Positions 15,911 through 23,823 of a stretch of DNA of 23,843 bases are shown in pieces; the first letter of the stretch is position 1, and each line of letters begins with the position of its first letter. The notes below the pieces were generated by a model. It had not been told where the DNA came from. It did not search any database and worked only from the letters and a program-made list of their open reading frames with translations. Where the stretch lies: the NCBI GenBank assembly GCA_943913325.1, contig CALTXP010000018.1:1-23843 (forward strand), written 5' to 3'. A program made the position numbers and the translations under genes. The stretch is from an uncultured Anaerococcus sp. Its GTDB lineage: Bacteria > Bacillota > Clostridia > Tissierellales > Peptoniphilaceae.

Positions 15911-16173
15911 TGGATAATATTAAAAGCACAGAAATATTTGTAAGCGATTTATGCCCACATTGCCAAGTAGTTATAAGAGATTATGAGAATCATCCCGAAA
16001 AATATGAAGGAGTAGAGATGCTTAATATAAGTAAAAATTTAAGTCATTTAAAAAGATTTCTAAAATATCGTGATGATTTAAAAGGATACAAGGAAATCAA
16101 AGCAACTGGTAAAATTGGTGTACCTTCAAAAGTTTTAGATGGGATAGAAGTAGAATTCTTCGAAGAAGTTTAA
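15910..16173 (+). CDS. Glutaredoxin-like thiol-redox protein (CPHC motif)
   Basis: An 87-residue small protein with a thioredoxin-fold start (TEIFVSDLCPHCQVVIRDY) carrying a CPHC redox pair at residues 15-18, and a later GKIGVPSKVLDG segment with the cis-proline (VP) expected of glutaredoxins. It resembles short glutaredoxin-related proteins (COG4545 type) of Firmicutes. Its ATG shares a base with the folA stop (TAATG), and an AGGAGG site lies in the end of folA, so the two are co-transcribed and coupled. The physiological substrate is unknown. Confidence 0.82.
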   Translation: MDNIKSTEIFVSDLCPHCQVVIRDYENHPEKYEGVEMLNISKNLSHLKRFLKYRDDLKGYKEIKATGKIGVPSKVLDGIEVEFFEEV

Positions 16174-16178
16174 GAATA

Positions 16179-16226
16179 TTAGCCAGTCAACTCATAAGTA
16201 ATTATTTTACGCTAGCTGGCACTTTT
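16179..16226 (+). terminator. Possible weak terminator after the folA-glutaredoxin pair
   Basis: An outer GCCAG/CTGGC pair (16182-16186 and 16216-16220) encloses a GTAA/TTAC hairpin (16198-16210) and is followed by five T residues. The stem is short and interrupted, so transcripts may also read through into arcA. Confidence 0.35.
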
Positions 16227-16261
16227 TGCTTATCTTATTTAATTTGAAAGAAAGGAATGTA

Positions 16262-17491
16262 ATGAGAGAAAGAACATTAAATGTCTATTCTGAAATAGGA
16301 AAATTAAAATCTGTTTTGTTACATAGACCAGGAAAAGAGTTAGAAAATCTAACTCCAGATTCCCTAGATAGATTGCTTTTTGATGATATACCATTTTTAG
16401 ATATAGCTAGATATGAGCATGATGCTTTTGCAAAAATATTAATTGATAACAATATAGAAGTTCTATACTTAGAAGATTTAGCTGCTGAAGCTATAACTAA
16501 TGAATCTATTAAAAAAGAGTTTATAGATGAATTTATTAGTGAATCTAAAATCTATGGAACTTGCAGCAAAAATCTAGTAAAGGATTATCTTATGAGTATA
16601 GATAATAATAAAGATATGATACTTAATATGATGGAAGGAATCAAAAAAATAGATATAGCATCCTATAAGGAAGTAAATCTAGCTGATATGGTTAATTCTT
16701 CTAATCCTTTTATATGTGATGCTATGCCCAACTTATATTTCACAAGAGATCCTGCAGCAAATATAGGCCACGGTGTATCCCTAAATAAAATGAGAAATGA
16801 AACAAGACAAAGGGAAACACTATTTGCTAAATACATTTTAAAGTACCATCCAAGATTTAAAGATGCTAATATTCCTCTATGGTATAACAGAAATGATGTA
16901 AGTGTAATTGAAGGCGGAGATGAACTTATACTTTCCAAAGAAGTTATAGCTATAGGTATATCAGAGAGAACGGATCCAGATTCTATAGAAAAACTTGCAG
17001 AAAGAATATTTGCACACAATGAGACATTCAAAAAAATTCTAGCATTGCAAATACCTAATAAAAGAGCCTTTATGCACTTAGATACAGTTTTTACTATGGT
17101 TGATTATGATAAATTTACCATACATCCAGAAATAGAAGGTCCTCTTACAGTATATTCTTTGACAAAGTCTAGCGAAAATGAAATAAAAATAAAAAAAGAA
17201 AGTCTAGAACTAGATAAGATATTAGCTGAAGCTCTATGTATTGATAAAGTTACACTTATTCGCTGTGGGGGAAATGACCTTGTAGCCGGCGCTCGTGAAC
17301 AATGGTCAGATGGTGCAAATACTCTAGCAATAGCCCCAGGAGAAGTGATTGTATATTCTAGAAATAAGGTAACCAATAAATTATTGGAAGATAATGGAAT
17401 CAAAATCCACGTTATGCCATCTAGCGAACTTTCTCGTGGTCGTGGTGGTCCCAGATGCATGTCCATGCCTTTACGGAGAGATAATATTTAA
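16262..17491 (+). CDS. arcA: Arginine deiminase
   Basis: It hydrolyses arginine to citrulline and ammonia, the first step of the arginine deiminase pathway. From the ATG at 16262 the protein has 409 residues, the normal size. Conserved features are NVYSEIGKLKSVLLHRPGKELENLTP at the start, FTRDP near 165, GGDEL near 215, HLDTVFT near 270, and the C-terminal nucleophile C399 in GGPRCMSMPL. The open frame extends 12 codons upstream to 16226, but the ATG at 16262 is the conserved start and has AAAGGA just upstream. No arcB, arcC, arcD or ArgR gene is in the window; they may lie elsewhere. It could provide ammonia for acid tolerance even alone. Confidence 0.94.
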   Translation: MRERTLNVYSEIGKLKSVLLHRPGKELENLTPDSLDRLLFDDIPFLDIARYEHDAFAKILIDNNIEVLYLEDLAAEAITNESIKKEFIDEFISESKIYGTCSKNLVKDYLMSIDNNKDMILNMMEGIKKIDIASYKEVNLADMVNSSNPFICDAMPNLYFTRDPAANIGHGVSLNKMRNETRQRETLFAKYILKYHPRFKDANIPLWYNRNDVSVIEGGDELILSKEVIAIGISERTDPDSIEKLAERIFAHNETFKKILALQIPNKRAFMHLDTVFTMVDYDKFTIHPEIEGPLTVYSLTKSSENEIKIKKESLELDKILAEALCIDKVTLIRCGGNDLVAGAREQWSDGANTLAIAPGEVIVYSRNKVTNKLLEDNGIKIHVMPSSELSRGRGGPRCMSMPLRRDNI

Positions 17492-17680
17492 GCTTATAAA
17501 AATTCTTATAATACATTTTTTGAAGTAGAACATGATAAAATTCTTTTAAAATAAAATTATTTAAAAGAAAAGAATTAGAGTTAATAGACATTTCTACTAG
17601 GAATTTCATTAAAGAGCATATAGACGATTTAAACTATTTAAAGATATATTTAAAGAGTTAGTTTATTCTATATTTGAAAA
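17492..17680. other. Non-coding, very AT-rich spacer after arcA
   Basis: No convincing gene. One stretch of about 40 open codons ends at a TAG near 17660 and reads plausibly like protein (LELIDISTRNFIKEHIDDL), but it lacks a start and ribosome site. It may be a scrap of a decayed gene or chance in AT-rich DNA. Confidence 0.4.
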
Positions 17681-17714
17681 AAAGTAGGTAAGAATTGAGT
17701 CTCTTACCTACTTT
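17677..17714. terminator. Strong hairpin terminator
   Basis: A perfect 13-bp stem, AAAGTAGGTAAGA at 17681-17693 and TCTTACCTACTTT at 17702-17714, has an 8-base loop. Seven A residues lie on the left side, so on the minus strand the stem is followed by a T-run, ending transcription from the small gene at 17836-18069. On the plus strand it could also serve arcA less efficiently. Confidence 0.82.
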
Positions 17715-17729
17715 GTCTACAGACTGGGT

Positions 17730-17828
17730 GATGTTGCAAAATGAATAAATCGTCCCAAAATCATTAGAAGAACCTCCACGGAAATTTTCTAATGATAGGA
17801 CGATAATTATTCATAGTTTTGCAACATC
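17730..17828. repeat. Palindromic MITE-like element of about 100 bp
   Basis: A long imperfect inverted repeat. The outer arms are GATGTTGCAAAA (17730-17741) and TTTTGCAACATC (17817-17828), followed inwards by matching TGAATAA, CGTCC and ATCATTAGAA blocks. The centre is a 9-bp stem (17761-17769 with 17787-17795) around a 17-base loop. Small indels separate the arms. No coding capacity is present. Such near-palindromes are typical of miniature inverted-repeat elements or fused ends of an internally deleted insertion sequence; TGTTGCAAA recalls IS6-type ends, but that is only resemblance. No clear target duplication is seen. Read on the plus strand it is followed by TTTTTT, so it may also terminate transcription. 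Confidence 0.65.
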
Positions 17829-17835
17829 CCCTTTT

Positions 17836-18069
17836 TTATTTAGATTTTTGGAATAATCCTATAATTGCAATTATTAAACCTAAGGCACCTAGTAAAAAAA
17901 AGCCAATAGCTATTGGTGTAACTCCACATAAACGCCAAGTGTCCACAAAATAATTTGAACTGTTTAAAGTGAAATTACTTGCCATTGCAGAACCAATAAG
18001 AATAGCAAAACCTATAAAGCCAGTAAAAAACATAGATACTCCTAAAAGTAATAATTTAAACGTTTTCAA
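17836..18069 (-). CDS. Small two-helix membrane protein, unknown function
   Basis: A 77-residue hydrophobic protein with membrane segments at about 8-30 and 50-73, joined by a loop containing one cysteine (WRLCGV), and a basic C-terminal end (FQKSK). I do not recognise a family. The start is TTG at 18069, supported by an AGGAG site six to seven bases upstream; no ATG is available at a suitable place. It stands alone on the minus strand, next to the MITE-like element, with the hairpin at 17681-17714 as its likely terminator. Upstream, TTGTTA and TATATC about 16 bases apart could be a weak promoter. Codon use is like its neighbours. Confidence 0.6.
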   Translation of the reverse strand: MKTFKLLLLGVSMFFTGFIGFAILIGSAMASNFTLNSSNYFVDTWRLCGVTPIAIGFFLLGALGLIIAIIGLFQKSK

Positions 18070-18421
18070 TTTTCTCTCCTCTATTTTGTAGATATAGTCT
18101 GTATATGTACTATAACAACCCTATAATGTTTCAATAATAAACTCATGCCAAAGCTTTTTGTATTTAAAAGGTCTTTTTATGAACGAGTGAAACGAGTTCT
18201 TTCTTATTTTATACTATAGAAATAACTCCTATTTACTTCGTGTTGTTATATCTATTATTTTACTGAGTTTAGTTATATTAAGTCGTACCCTTTTATATCG
18301 GATAGAAAAAACTTGTGTTATAATTTAGTTGCTCATAAAATATAGATATAAGTTTTTTTAATATTCATTCTTAAGTCTCTTAAAGAAAGAATTGTTTAAT
18401 TTGTATAGCAATCATAACATA
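18070..18421. other. Gene-free AT-rich region
   Basis: No open frame with a ribosome site was found on either strand. The region contains short T-runs and a TATAAT-like box near 18320 without a fitting -35. It leads into the coding remnant that starts near 18422. Confidence 0.5.
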
Positions 18422-18937
18422 AAAAATGAAATTTTAAAATATGTAAATGTTAGTTGTGAGGATAACAATTGCAAAGATATATAAGATAGTTAGACACAAT
18501 AACTACTTTCCAGAGGGAAAGCTATTACTATATCTAGGAGATGTAAGCCTTATGAAAATACAGAGCTATGTTCCGTAAAAGATTATAGGAAGGAATATAG
18601 AAAACCTATCATGATGAGTATATTTTTTCTATAAGTGCAAACTATGCCAGGAGGCTGGACTAGCTACTGTGTCTATGAGGATACCATAGAGCTCACAGAG
18701 GAAGAAAAAATCTTCTACTATCAGAAAAAAATTAAAGAGGAGTCACAAGACCTAGAACAAAAAGAAGCTTAATTTATGTTGAGGTTTCAGATGATCTCGA
18801 AGAAATAAAAAAGCTTTTTTCACTACTATAGCGAGTACGAGACTGTAGAAGTAAGTGATGAAGAATGCGAAAGGCTTAAAAGTCAGTATATTGGTAGCTT
18901 TGATAGCTGGAAAATTTGCCTTGAAAATGGACTTTAG
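18422..18937 (+). pseudogene. Frameshifted coding remnant of unknown function
   Basis: Successive short open stretches in different plus-strand frames read like real protein, and each ends where another frame continues. In order these include KYVNVSCEDNNC, IVRHNNYFPEGKLLLYLGD, VKDYRKEYRKPIMMSIFF, YKCKLCQEAGLATVSM, the 42-codon ATG frame at 18644-18772 (ending ESQDLEQKEA), SLIYVEVSDDLEEIKKLF, and finally YYSEYETVEVSDEECERLK to a TAG at 18935-18937. Two joins fall at homopolymers: an A-run near 18759-18763 and a T-run near 18814-18819. Paired cysteines (CEDNNC, CKLC) hint at a zinc-binding protein. I do not recognise the family. Confidence 0.5.
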
Positions 18938-18965
18938 TGTGCGCAAAGCGAACAAAGTGAGAGAG

Positions 18966-19023
18966 CTTGAGATTTCTCCGCTCACTTCGTTTGGTCGAAA
19001 TGGATAAGTTTATATTTTATCAA
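18966..19023. repeat. 58-bp intergenic repeat, copy 1
   Basis: It begins CTTGAGATTTCTCCGCTC and ends TTTATATTTTATCAA. Copies 2 and 3 have the same length. Similarity to copy 2 extends about 37 bases upstream (GGACTTTA... CGAACAAAG) and about 28 bases downstream (TAGAAATCC...CTCTTT). The core ATTTC...GAAAT can fold into a hairpin. This resembles the dispersed extragenic repeats common in Firmicute genomes. Confidence 0.85.
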
Positions 19024-19157
19024 TAGTTTAGAAATCCAAAATACTCTTTAAATGTACTTTGATTTGATACATTCATGCCTAAAACTAGTGCGAAATTACA
19101 GAAAAATTTGTCTAGCAAGCGGACTTTATTGTAAATTAAACGAACAAAGGTAGGGAT

Positions 19158-19215
19158 CTTGAGATTTCTCCGCTCACTTCGTTTGGTCGAAATGGGTGAT
19201 TTTACATTTTGTCAA
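19158..19215. repeat. 58-bp intergenic repeat, copy 2
   Basis: Identical to copy 1 over its first 38 bases and slightly diverged afterwards (GGGTGATTTTACATTTTGTCAA). The spacing from copy 1 is 192 bases start to start. Upstream and downstream flanks are also related to those of copy 1, so the duplicated unit is about 120 bases. Confidence 0.85.
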
Positions 19216-19332
19216 CAATCTAGAAATCCGAAAGGGCTCTTTGAGCTGTTGATAAAATCAATCTTATAAAAGCTATTCTTATAATTTAAAACTTTATTTA
19301 AGATACGGATTATCTCAAATAGATGAATGTAT

Positions 19333-19390
19333 CTTGGGATTTCTCCACTCGCTTCGTTTAACAGGGATGGGTAAGTTTATATTTTATCAA
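19333..19390. repeat. 58-bp intergenic repeat, copy 3 (diverged)
   Basis: The same 58-base length, with substitutions in the central loop (CTTCGTTTAACAGGGATGG in place of CTTCGTTTGGTCGAAATGG) that weaken the hairpin. Its 3' half matches copy 1 closely (GGTAAGTTTATATTTTATCAA against GGATAAGTTTATATTTTATCAA). It starts 175 bases after copy 2 and runs into the terminator of the ABC permease gene. Confidence 0.75.
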
Positions 19391-19394
19391 CAGT

Positions 19395-19418
19395 AAAAGA
19401 GTCCCAAAGGACTCTTTT
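19395..19418 (-). terminator. Rho-independent terminator of the ABC exporter operon
   Basis: A perfect 10-bp stem, AAAAGAGTCC (19395-19404) and GGACTCTTTT (19409-19418), with a CAAA loop, lies 8 bases after the permease stop on the minus strand. The stem ends in a T-run. Confidence 0.85.
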
Positions 19419-19425
19419 ATTATAC

Positions 19426-22400
19426 TTATTCTATAGATTGAAGAGCTTCTAGCATATCTACATATTTTAATTTACGATATACATATCTACCTAGAATTAT
19501 AGTTATTATACCGATTATAGCTAGTGGAATTGCAAATGAGATATATGTTAGAGATGGATTAAACATAATCTCTGCTGGTGGTACCACTCTAAGTATATAT
19601 CTAAATAAGATATCACCTAAGATATAGCCTAGCAAGATTCCAAGTATAGTCAAAAATATAGTTTCCCTATAAATATACATACTCACCTCGTTGTCATAAA
19701 ATCCTAGGACTTTAATAGTAGAAAGTTCTCTAATTCTTTCTTGAATATTTATATTTGTGAGATTATATAAGATTACTATTGCAAGTAAGGTTGCTACAAC
19801 TATTATTAAAAGCATAATCTTGTTTAAGGCTGTAACTACTATATTAGTTTGATTTTCTATTAGAGTATTGGAAACTACTCCCTTAACTCCATCTATATTC
19901 ATAAATGAACTTGCAACATTTTTTGTATTATCTAAGCTACTATTATCTAAACTTACTATATCTGCATTCGCTTTATATTTTTTTCCAAAGGCTTTTTGGT
20001 AATATTTATCACTCATAAACATGAAATGACCAGCATACATCTCAGTTATATCTACATTCTTTACTTTTCTTTCATTTTTATGTTCATCTTTTATAGTAAT
20101 TTCATCACCAACTCTACTATCCGTTATATCAGCTAATCTTTCACTTATGATAACTCCATTATCACTAAGCTTTATAGGTTTTTTTGACTTCCTTTCTCTA
20201 AGATCTATAAATTCATTAACCTTATTAGTACTATCACTTATAAGTAAGTTTATTTCTTGCTTATCGTTAAAGTTACCGGCAACTTTTGTAGCTTTTTCAT
20301 AGTGTAATCCCGTATGATTATTTATATCTTTTAAAGCTAATAATTTATCTATTTGCTTATTATCTTCATTATTTATATTTTTGTTATAGGCAACAATTAA
20401 ATCATAGTTTATAATATCACCAAATTGAGTGGTTTCTATACCAGCTATAGATCGTTGTACGCTAAAACCTGCAAATAATAGGGTCGCTGCTCCTGCTACT
20501 CCAAAAATTGTCATAAACATTCTCTTTTTGTATCTAAATATATTTCTGGCTGTTACCTTTTGTATAAAGCCCATTCTTTCCCAAACAGGGCTTATTTTTT
20601 CTAGTAAAATTTGAGATCCTTTTGCTGGTGGCTTTGGTATAAGTAAGTTTGCCGGCTTATCATCTAGTTGTTTCTTAGAAACTACATAAGCGGGTAATAC
20701 TGAACTTATTAATGACAATACCAGGGATATCACTGTCATCTTTGGATAAAAGTCTAAGTTTATCTTTGGAATACTAAAGTAGTGTCCATAAGCATTATAA
20801 ATAATTATAGGAAACAAGCTATGACCAAGAAAGATACCAAAAATTGTTCCAAGCATTCCTGCTACAAAACCGTAAATGGTAAACTTCTTAATTATATCCT
20901 TATCTTGATACCCCAAAGCTTTAAGTGTACCAGAATTTATCCTTTCCTCATCTACAAATCTTGTCATTGTAGTAAGCGTTACTAGAGCTGCTACAAAATA
21001 TAAGAATACCGGAAATATATTGGATAGTTTATCGACTATATCAGCTATAGTTGTATAGACAGTATAACCAGATGATCCAAGCGACTCACGTCGTGTGTAA
21101 ACGCTATATACGGGTTCTTCCAATGAGTCTCTCAATTTTTTAGCGTCATTTATTTTTTCCTTGCCATCTTTTATCTTATCATCTGCCTCTTTTGATTTCT
21201 CATCAAATTCTTCTAGCCCATCTTGGTATTCTTTTTCTTTTTGCTTCAGCTCATTAAAATTAGCCTTATATTTTTCGTAATTTTCTTGGTATAAAGCTTC
21301 TTTTTTATTTAATCTTTCAAATCCTTTATTCCAATCATCTAATCCTTGATAATAAGCGTTTAAGTTTTGGTTATAAAAGTTGAGATTTGACCTATACTTT
21401 GTTATTCCAGTTTGATAATCAGATTTTGCTTGATTTAGTTGAGATTCCTTTTCGCTTAGAGTTACTCTCCCCTGATTTATCTTATCACAAGCGTCAACAA
21501 TTTCTTTTTGCTTTTGATCAAGTTCAGCTTTTCCTGCATCTAATTTTTCATGAGCTTTATCAAGTTCTAGGCGTTTTTCAGCAAGCTCTTTTTTACCACT
21601 TTCGATTTCTTCAATAACTTCTGGAGTAAGCATAGCTTTTTTTATTTGATTAAGTTCTGATAACTTTTGATTTAAGGCATCCAATTTAGCCTTGTTTATA
21701 GATAAGCTTTCTCTTAGTTCTAGTTTTTTTTCATCATCTATATCAGGATCTTCTAAACTAGCATTTATTTCTTCATCAGTTGCTTCTAAATCTTTTATAT
21801 TATTTTCTACTTCCGATATAGAACTTAATAGTTCATCTGCCTGATCAGTTTTTTCATTAAATTCATTTTCAGCTGCTGAAAGTTCAGAATCCTTAGACTC
21901 AAGCTCAGATTTTTTATCTATATAATCTGCATTAGCTTTATCAAACTTATCTTTACTCTCCTTTAACTCAGTTTCCTTATTAGCTAAAGTCTTTTTTGCG
22001 CTAGCCAGGTCACTATCTCCTTGTTTTATATCATTATAAGCGTTATTAAGAGTATTTTCTGCTGCTATCAAAGAACTTTTGGCAGAATCAAGTTGATTTT
22101 TACCTTTTTTAAGCTCATTCCATTTTTCATCAAGAGTACTTTTACCGTTATTAAGCGAAACTCTAGCGTTTTTTAATTGCTGATCTGCATTAGCTAGTTC
22201 ATCCTTACCATTTGCAATTTTATCTTTTGCATTATCTAACTTTTCTTTTTTTTCATCAATTTGACTTTGCGCATCATTAATCTTTTCTTCTCCCTCATCA
22301 ATTTGTTTTTGAATATCAGATTTTAAGCTATTAAGTCTATGCGCCCCTTGATTTTTTAATAAATTGTTGAGTTCATTAGTATGATCTTTAATTTTTTCTC

Positions 22401-23076
22401 TATACTCATTAGAATATGGATCTAAGCCCTTAGTATCCTCAAAGCGAATTCTAGCTAGCATATAATAATCTGAATCAAAATTATCATCAAGAGTGTAGGC
22501 AAAACCTGTAAGATTACCGTCTCCGGCTTTAGAAGAGCCCATATTTACATAGGATAGATACTCTGATGAATCTACAAATCCTACTACTTTATAGGTCTTA
22601 TTTTTTAAAAGATATTTACCTTCTATACCAGCTTTTTCATTTATACTAATCTTATCTCCAATATTATATGAATCTTTAAAGTTTTGAGATAGAAGTATAT
22701 CAGTTTCATTTTTAAGATCATTTCCATCTTTTATGGTATATTTAGATATTTTATCTGGCTTAGAAAGTATCCTAAGAGATTTATCTGTACCATTAAGGGA
22801 GACATCCTTAAAGTAGCCATACTCTTTTTGATTTACAGCACTAGCTTGGTCAATCTTTTTTTCATCGTCACTGTCAATTCCATAGGATCCAATTATTGAA
22901 ATATCGGAAAGATTTGTCTTATCAAAATATCTTTCAGCTGTTTTTCTCATATTAGGTCCAGTAACTTTTAGACCTAGTAAGGCAAAAGAACCTATCATCA
23001 TTAGCAAAAATATAGATAAAAATCTGCCTTTTGATGATTTAAAGCTTCTTTTTATGCTATCTTTAAGTGCATTCAT
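19426..23076 (-). CDS. ABC exporter permease, FtsX/MacB type with large coiled-coil domain
   Basis: A 1216-residue membrane protein with eight predicted helices: about 18-38, 686-706, 732-758, 779-799, 853-873, 1086-1106, 1137-1162 and 1176-1199. This is the duplicated FtsX arrangement, with conserved cytoplasmic turns NSGTLKALGYQDKDI near 714-728 and ELSTIKVLGFYDNEV near 1117-1131. The first outer domain (39-240) is beta-rich; residues about 242-650 are a Lys/Glu/Asp-rich heptad coiled coil with many LDxAK and KxELxxK turns; the second outer domain spans about 875-1085. FtsX/MacB-type permeases are mechanotransmission machines that act on extracytoplasmic substrates or partners. The substrate is unknown. 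The ATG at 23076 has GGTAGGT upstream, seven bases after the ATPase stop. Confidence 0.9.
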   Translation of the reverse strand: MNALKDSIKRSFKSSKGRFLSIFLLMMIGSFALLGLKVTGPNMRKTAERYFDKTNLSDISIIGSYGIDSDDEKKIDQASAVNQKEYGYFKDVSLNGTDKSLRILSKPDKISKYTIKDGNDLKNETDILLSQNFKDSYNIGDKISINEKAGIEGKYLLKNKTYKVVGFVDSSEYLSYVNMGSSKAGDGNLTGFAYTLDDNFDSDYYMLARIRFEDTKGLDPYSNEYREKIKDHTNELNNLLKNQGAHRLNSLKSDIQKQIDEGEEKINDAQSQIDEKKEKLDNAKDKIANGKDELANADQQLKNARVSLNNGKSTLDEKWNELKKGKNQLDSAKSSLIAAENTLNNAYNDIKQGDSDLASAKKTLANKETELKESKDKFDKANADYIDKKSELESKDSELSAAENEFNEKTDQADELLSSISEVENNIKDLEATDEEINASLEDPDIDDEKKLELRESLSINKAKLDALNQKLSELNQIKKAMLTPEVIEEIESGKKELAEKRLELDKAHEKLDAGKAELDQKQKEIVDACDKINQGRVTLSEKESQLNQAKSDYQTGITKYRSNLNFYNQNLNAYYQGLDDWNKGFERLNKKEALYQENYEKYKANFNELKQKEKEYQDGLEEFDEKSKEADDKIKDGKEKINDAKKLRDSLEEPVYSVYTRRESLGSSGYTVYTTIADIVDKLSNIFPVFLYFVAALVTLTTMTRFVDEERINSGTLKALGYQDKDIIKKFTIYGFVAGMLGTIFGIFLGHSLFPIIIYNAYGHYFSIPKINLDFYPKMTVISLVLSLISSVLPAYVVSKKQLDDKPANLLIPKPPAKGSQILLEKISPVWERMGFIQKVTARNIFRYKKRMFMTIFGVAGAATLLFAGFSVQRSIAGIETTQFGDIINYDLIVAYNKNINNEDNKQIDKLLALKDINNHTGLHYEKATKVAGNFNDKQEINLLISDSTNKVNEFIDLRERKSKKPIKLSDNGVIISERLADITDSRVGDEITIKDEHKNERKVKNVDITEMYAGHFMFMSDKYYQKAFGKKYKANADIVSLDNSSLDNTKNVASSFMNIDGVKGVVSNTLIENQTNIVVTALNKIMLLIIVVATLLAIVILYNLTNINIQERIRELSTIKVLGFYDNEVSMYIYRETIFLTILGILLGYILGDILFRYILRVVPPAEIMFNPSLTYISFAIPLAIIGIITIILGRYVYRKLKYVDMLEALQSIE

Positions 23077-23083
23077 AACTTAC

Positions 23084-23788
23084 CTACCATTCTAAATCCA
23101 TAATATTAGCAGGGTTTGAATTTATTTCAATCTTTTCTACAGTTGCATCTCGAACTTTAATTACTCTGTCTGCAATTGGAGCAATAGCTCCATTATGGGT
23201 AACTATTACAACCGTAGAAGCTTTTTCACGGCTCATATTTTGAAGAATCTTAAGTACTTGCTTACCTGTTTCATAGTCAAGTGCGCCTGTAGGTTCATCG
23301 CATAAGAGAATCTTAGGATTCTTTGCAATTGCACGAGCTATAGCTACTCTTTGTTGCTCACCTCCAGATAGCTCAGCTGGAAAATTATTCATTCTCTTTT
23401 CAAGGCCTACACTTTTTAACACTTCCTCAGAATCCAAGGAATCTTCTACAATCTCTGATGCTAGCTCCACATTTTCTTTACTAGTTAGATTTTGAACTAA
23501 ATTATAAAATTGAAATACAAATCCTACATCACTTCTCCTATAATCTGTAAGTTCCTTTTTACTATAAGTTGATATATCTTTGCCATCAATTATTACATTT
23601 CCCCTTGTATTTTTATCCATACCACCGAGTATATTTAAAATAGTCGACTTACCAGCACCCGAATTACCTAAAATTATAGCAAGTTCTCCTTTTTCTATTG
23701 TAAAATTTACATCTTTATTGGCTATGATTTCATTTTGCTTGCCTTCATTATATATTTTATAAGAGTTTTTCATCTTTATATAACTCAT
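23084..23788 (-). CDS. ABC transporter ATPase (MacB/LolD type)
   Basis: A 234-residue nucleotide-binding protein that powers the adjacent permease. All motifs are intact: Walker A GNSGAGKST at 41-49, Q-loop Q93, signature LSGGEQQR at 140-147, Walker B ILLCDEP at about 160-166 followed by the D-loop GALD, and H198 in the switch VTHN. Sequence style and partner place it in the MacB/LolD/FtsE-like group rather than importers. The ATG at 23788 has AGAGGA upstream. It is the first gene of a two-gene operon within the window; a regulator could lie beyond the right edge. Confidence 0.95.
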   Translation of the reverse strand: MSYIKMKNSYKIYNEGKQNEIIANKDVNFTIEKGELAIILGNSGAGKSTILNILGGMDKNTRGNVIIDGKDISTYSKKELTDYRRSDVGFVFQFYNLVQNLTSKENVELASEIVEDSLDSEEVLKSVGLEKRMNNFPAELSGGEQQRVAIARAIAKNPKILLCDEPTGALDYETGKQVLKILQNMSREKASTVVIVTHNGAIAPIADRVIKVRDATVEKIEINSNPANIMDLEW

Positions 23789-23817
23789 TTTTTATATCCT
23801 CTCCGAAATATTGATTT

Positions 23818-23823
23818 ATTATA
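23818..23823 (-). promoter_or_regulatory. Candidate -10 box of the ABC exporter operon
   Basis: TATAAT on the minus strand, about 30 bases upstream of the ATPase start. The matching -35 box would fall across the window edge, so the promoter cannot be confirmed. Confidence 0.35.

Noticed and set aside
16159..16170. Perfect palindrome TTCTTCGAAGAA as an operator for arcA
   Set aside because: It lies within the final Glu/Phe codons of the glutaredoxin gene and is explained by coding for FFEE.
16226..16261. N-terminal extension of arcA
   Set aside because: The twelve extra residues are not part of known arginine deiminases, and AAAGGA precedes the ATG at 16262.
17421..17609. Minus-strand 62-codon open frame at the arcA end
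   Set aside because: It overlaps the arcA active-site codons in antisense and has no ribosome site.
18752..18985. Minus-strand 77-codon open frame
   Set aside because: It lies antisense to the frameshifted remnant and runs into a repeat copy; no ribosome site or recognisable protein character.
18966..19390. CRISPR array
   Set aside because: Only three repeats, 58 bases long, with unequal gaps of 117-134 bases that are themselves partly related; no cas genes.
20782..21617. Plus-strand open frames inside the permease gene
   Set aside because: Antisense shadows of the long permease reading frame, with no start signals.
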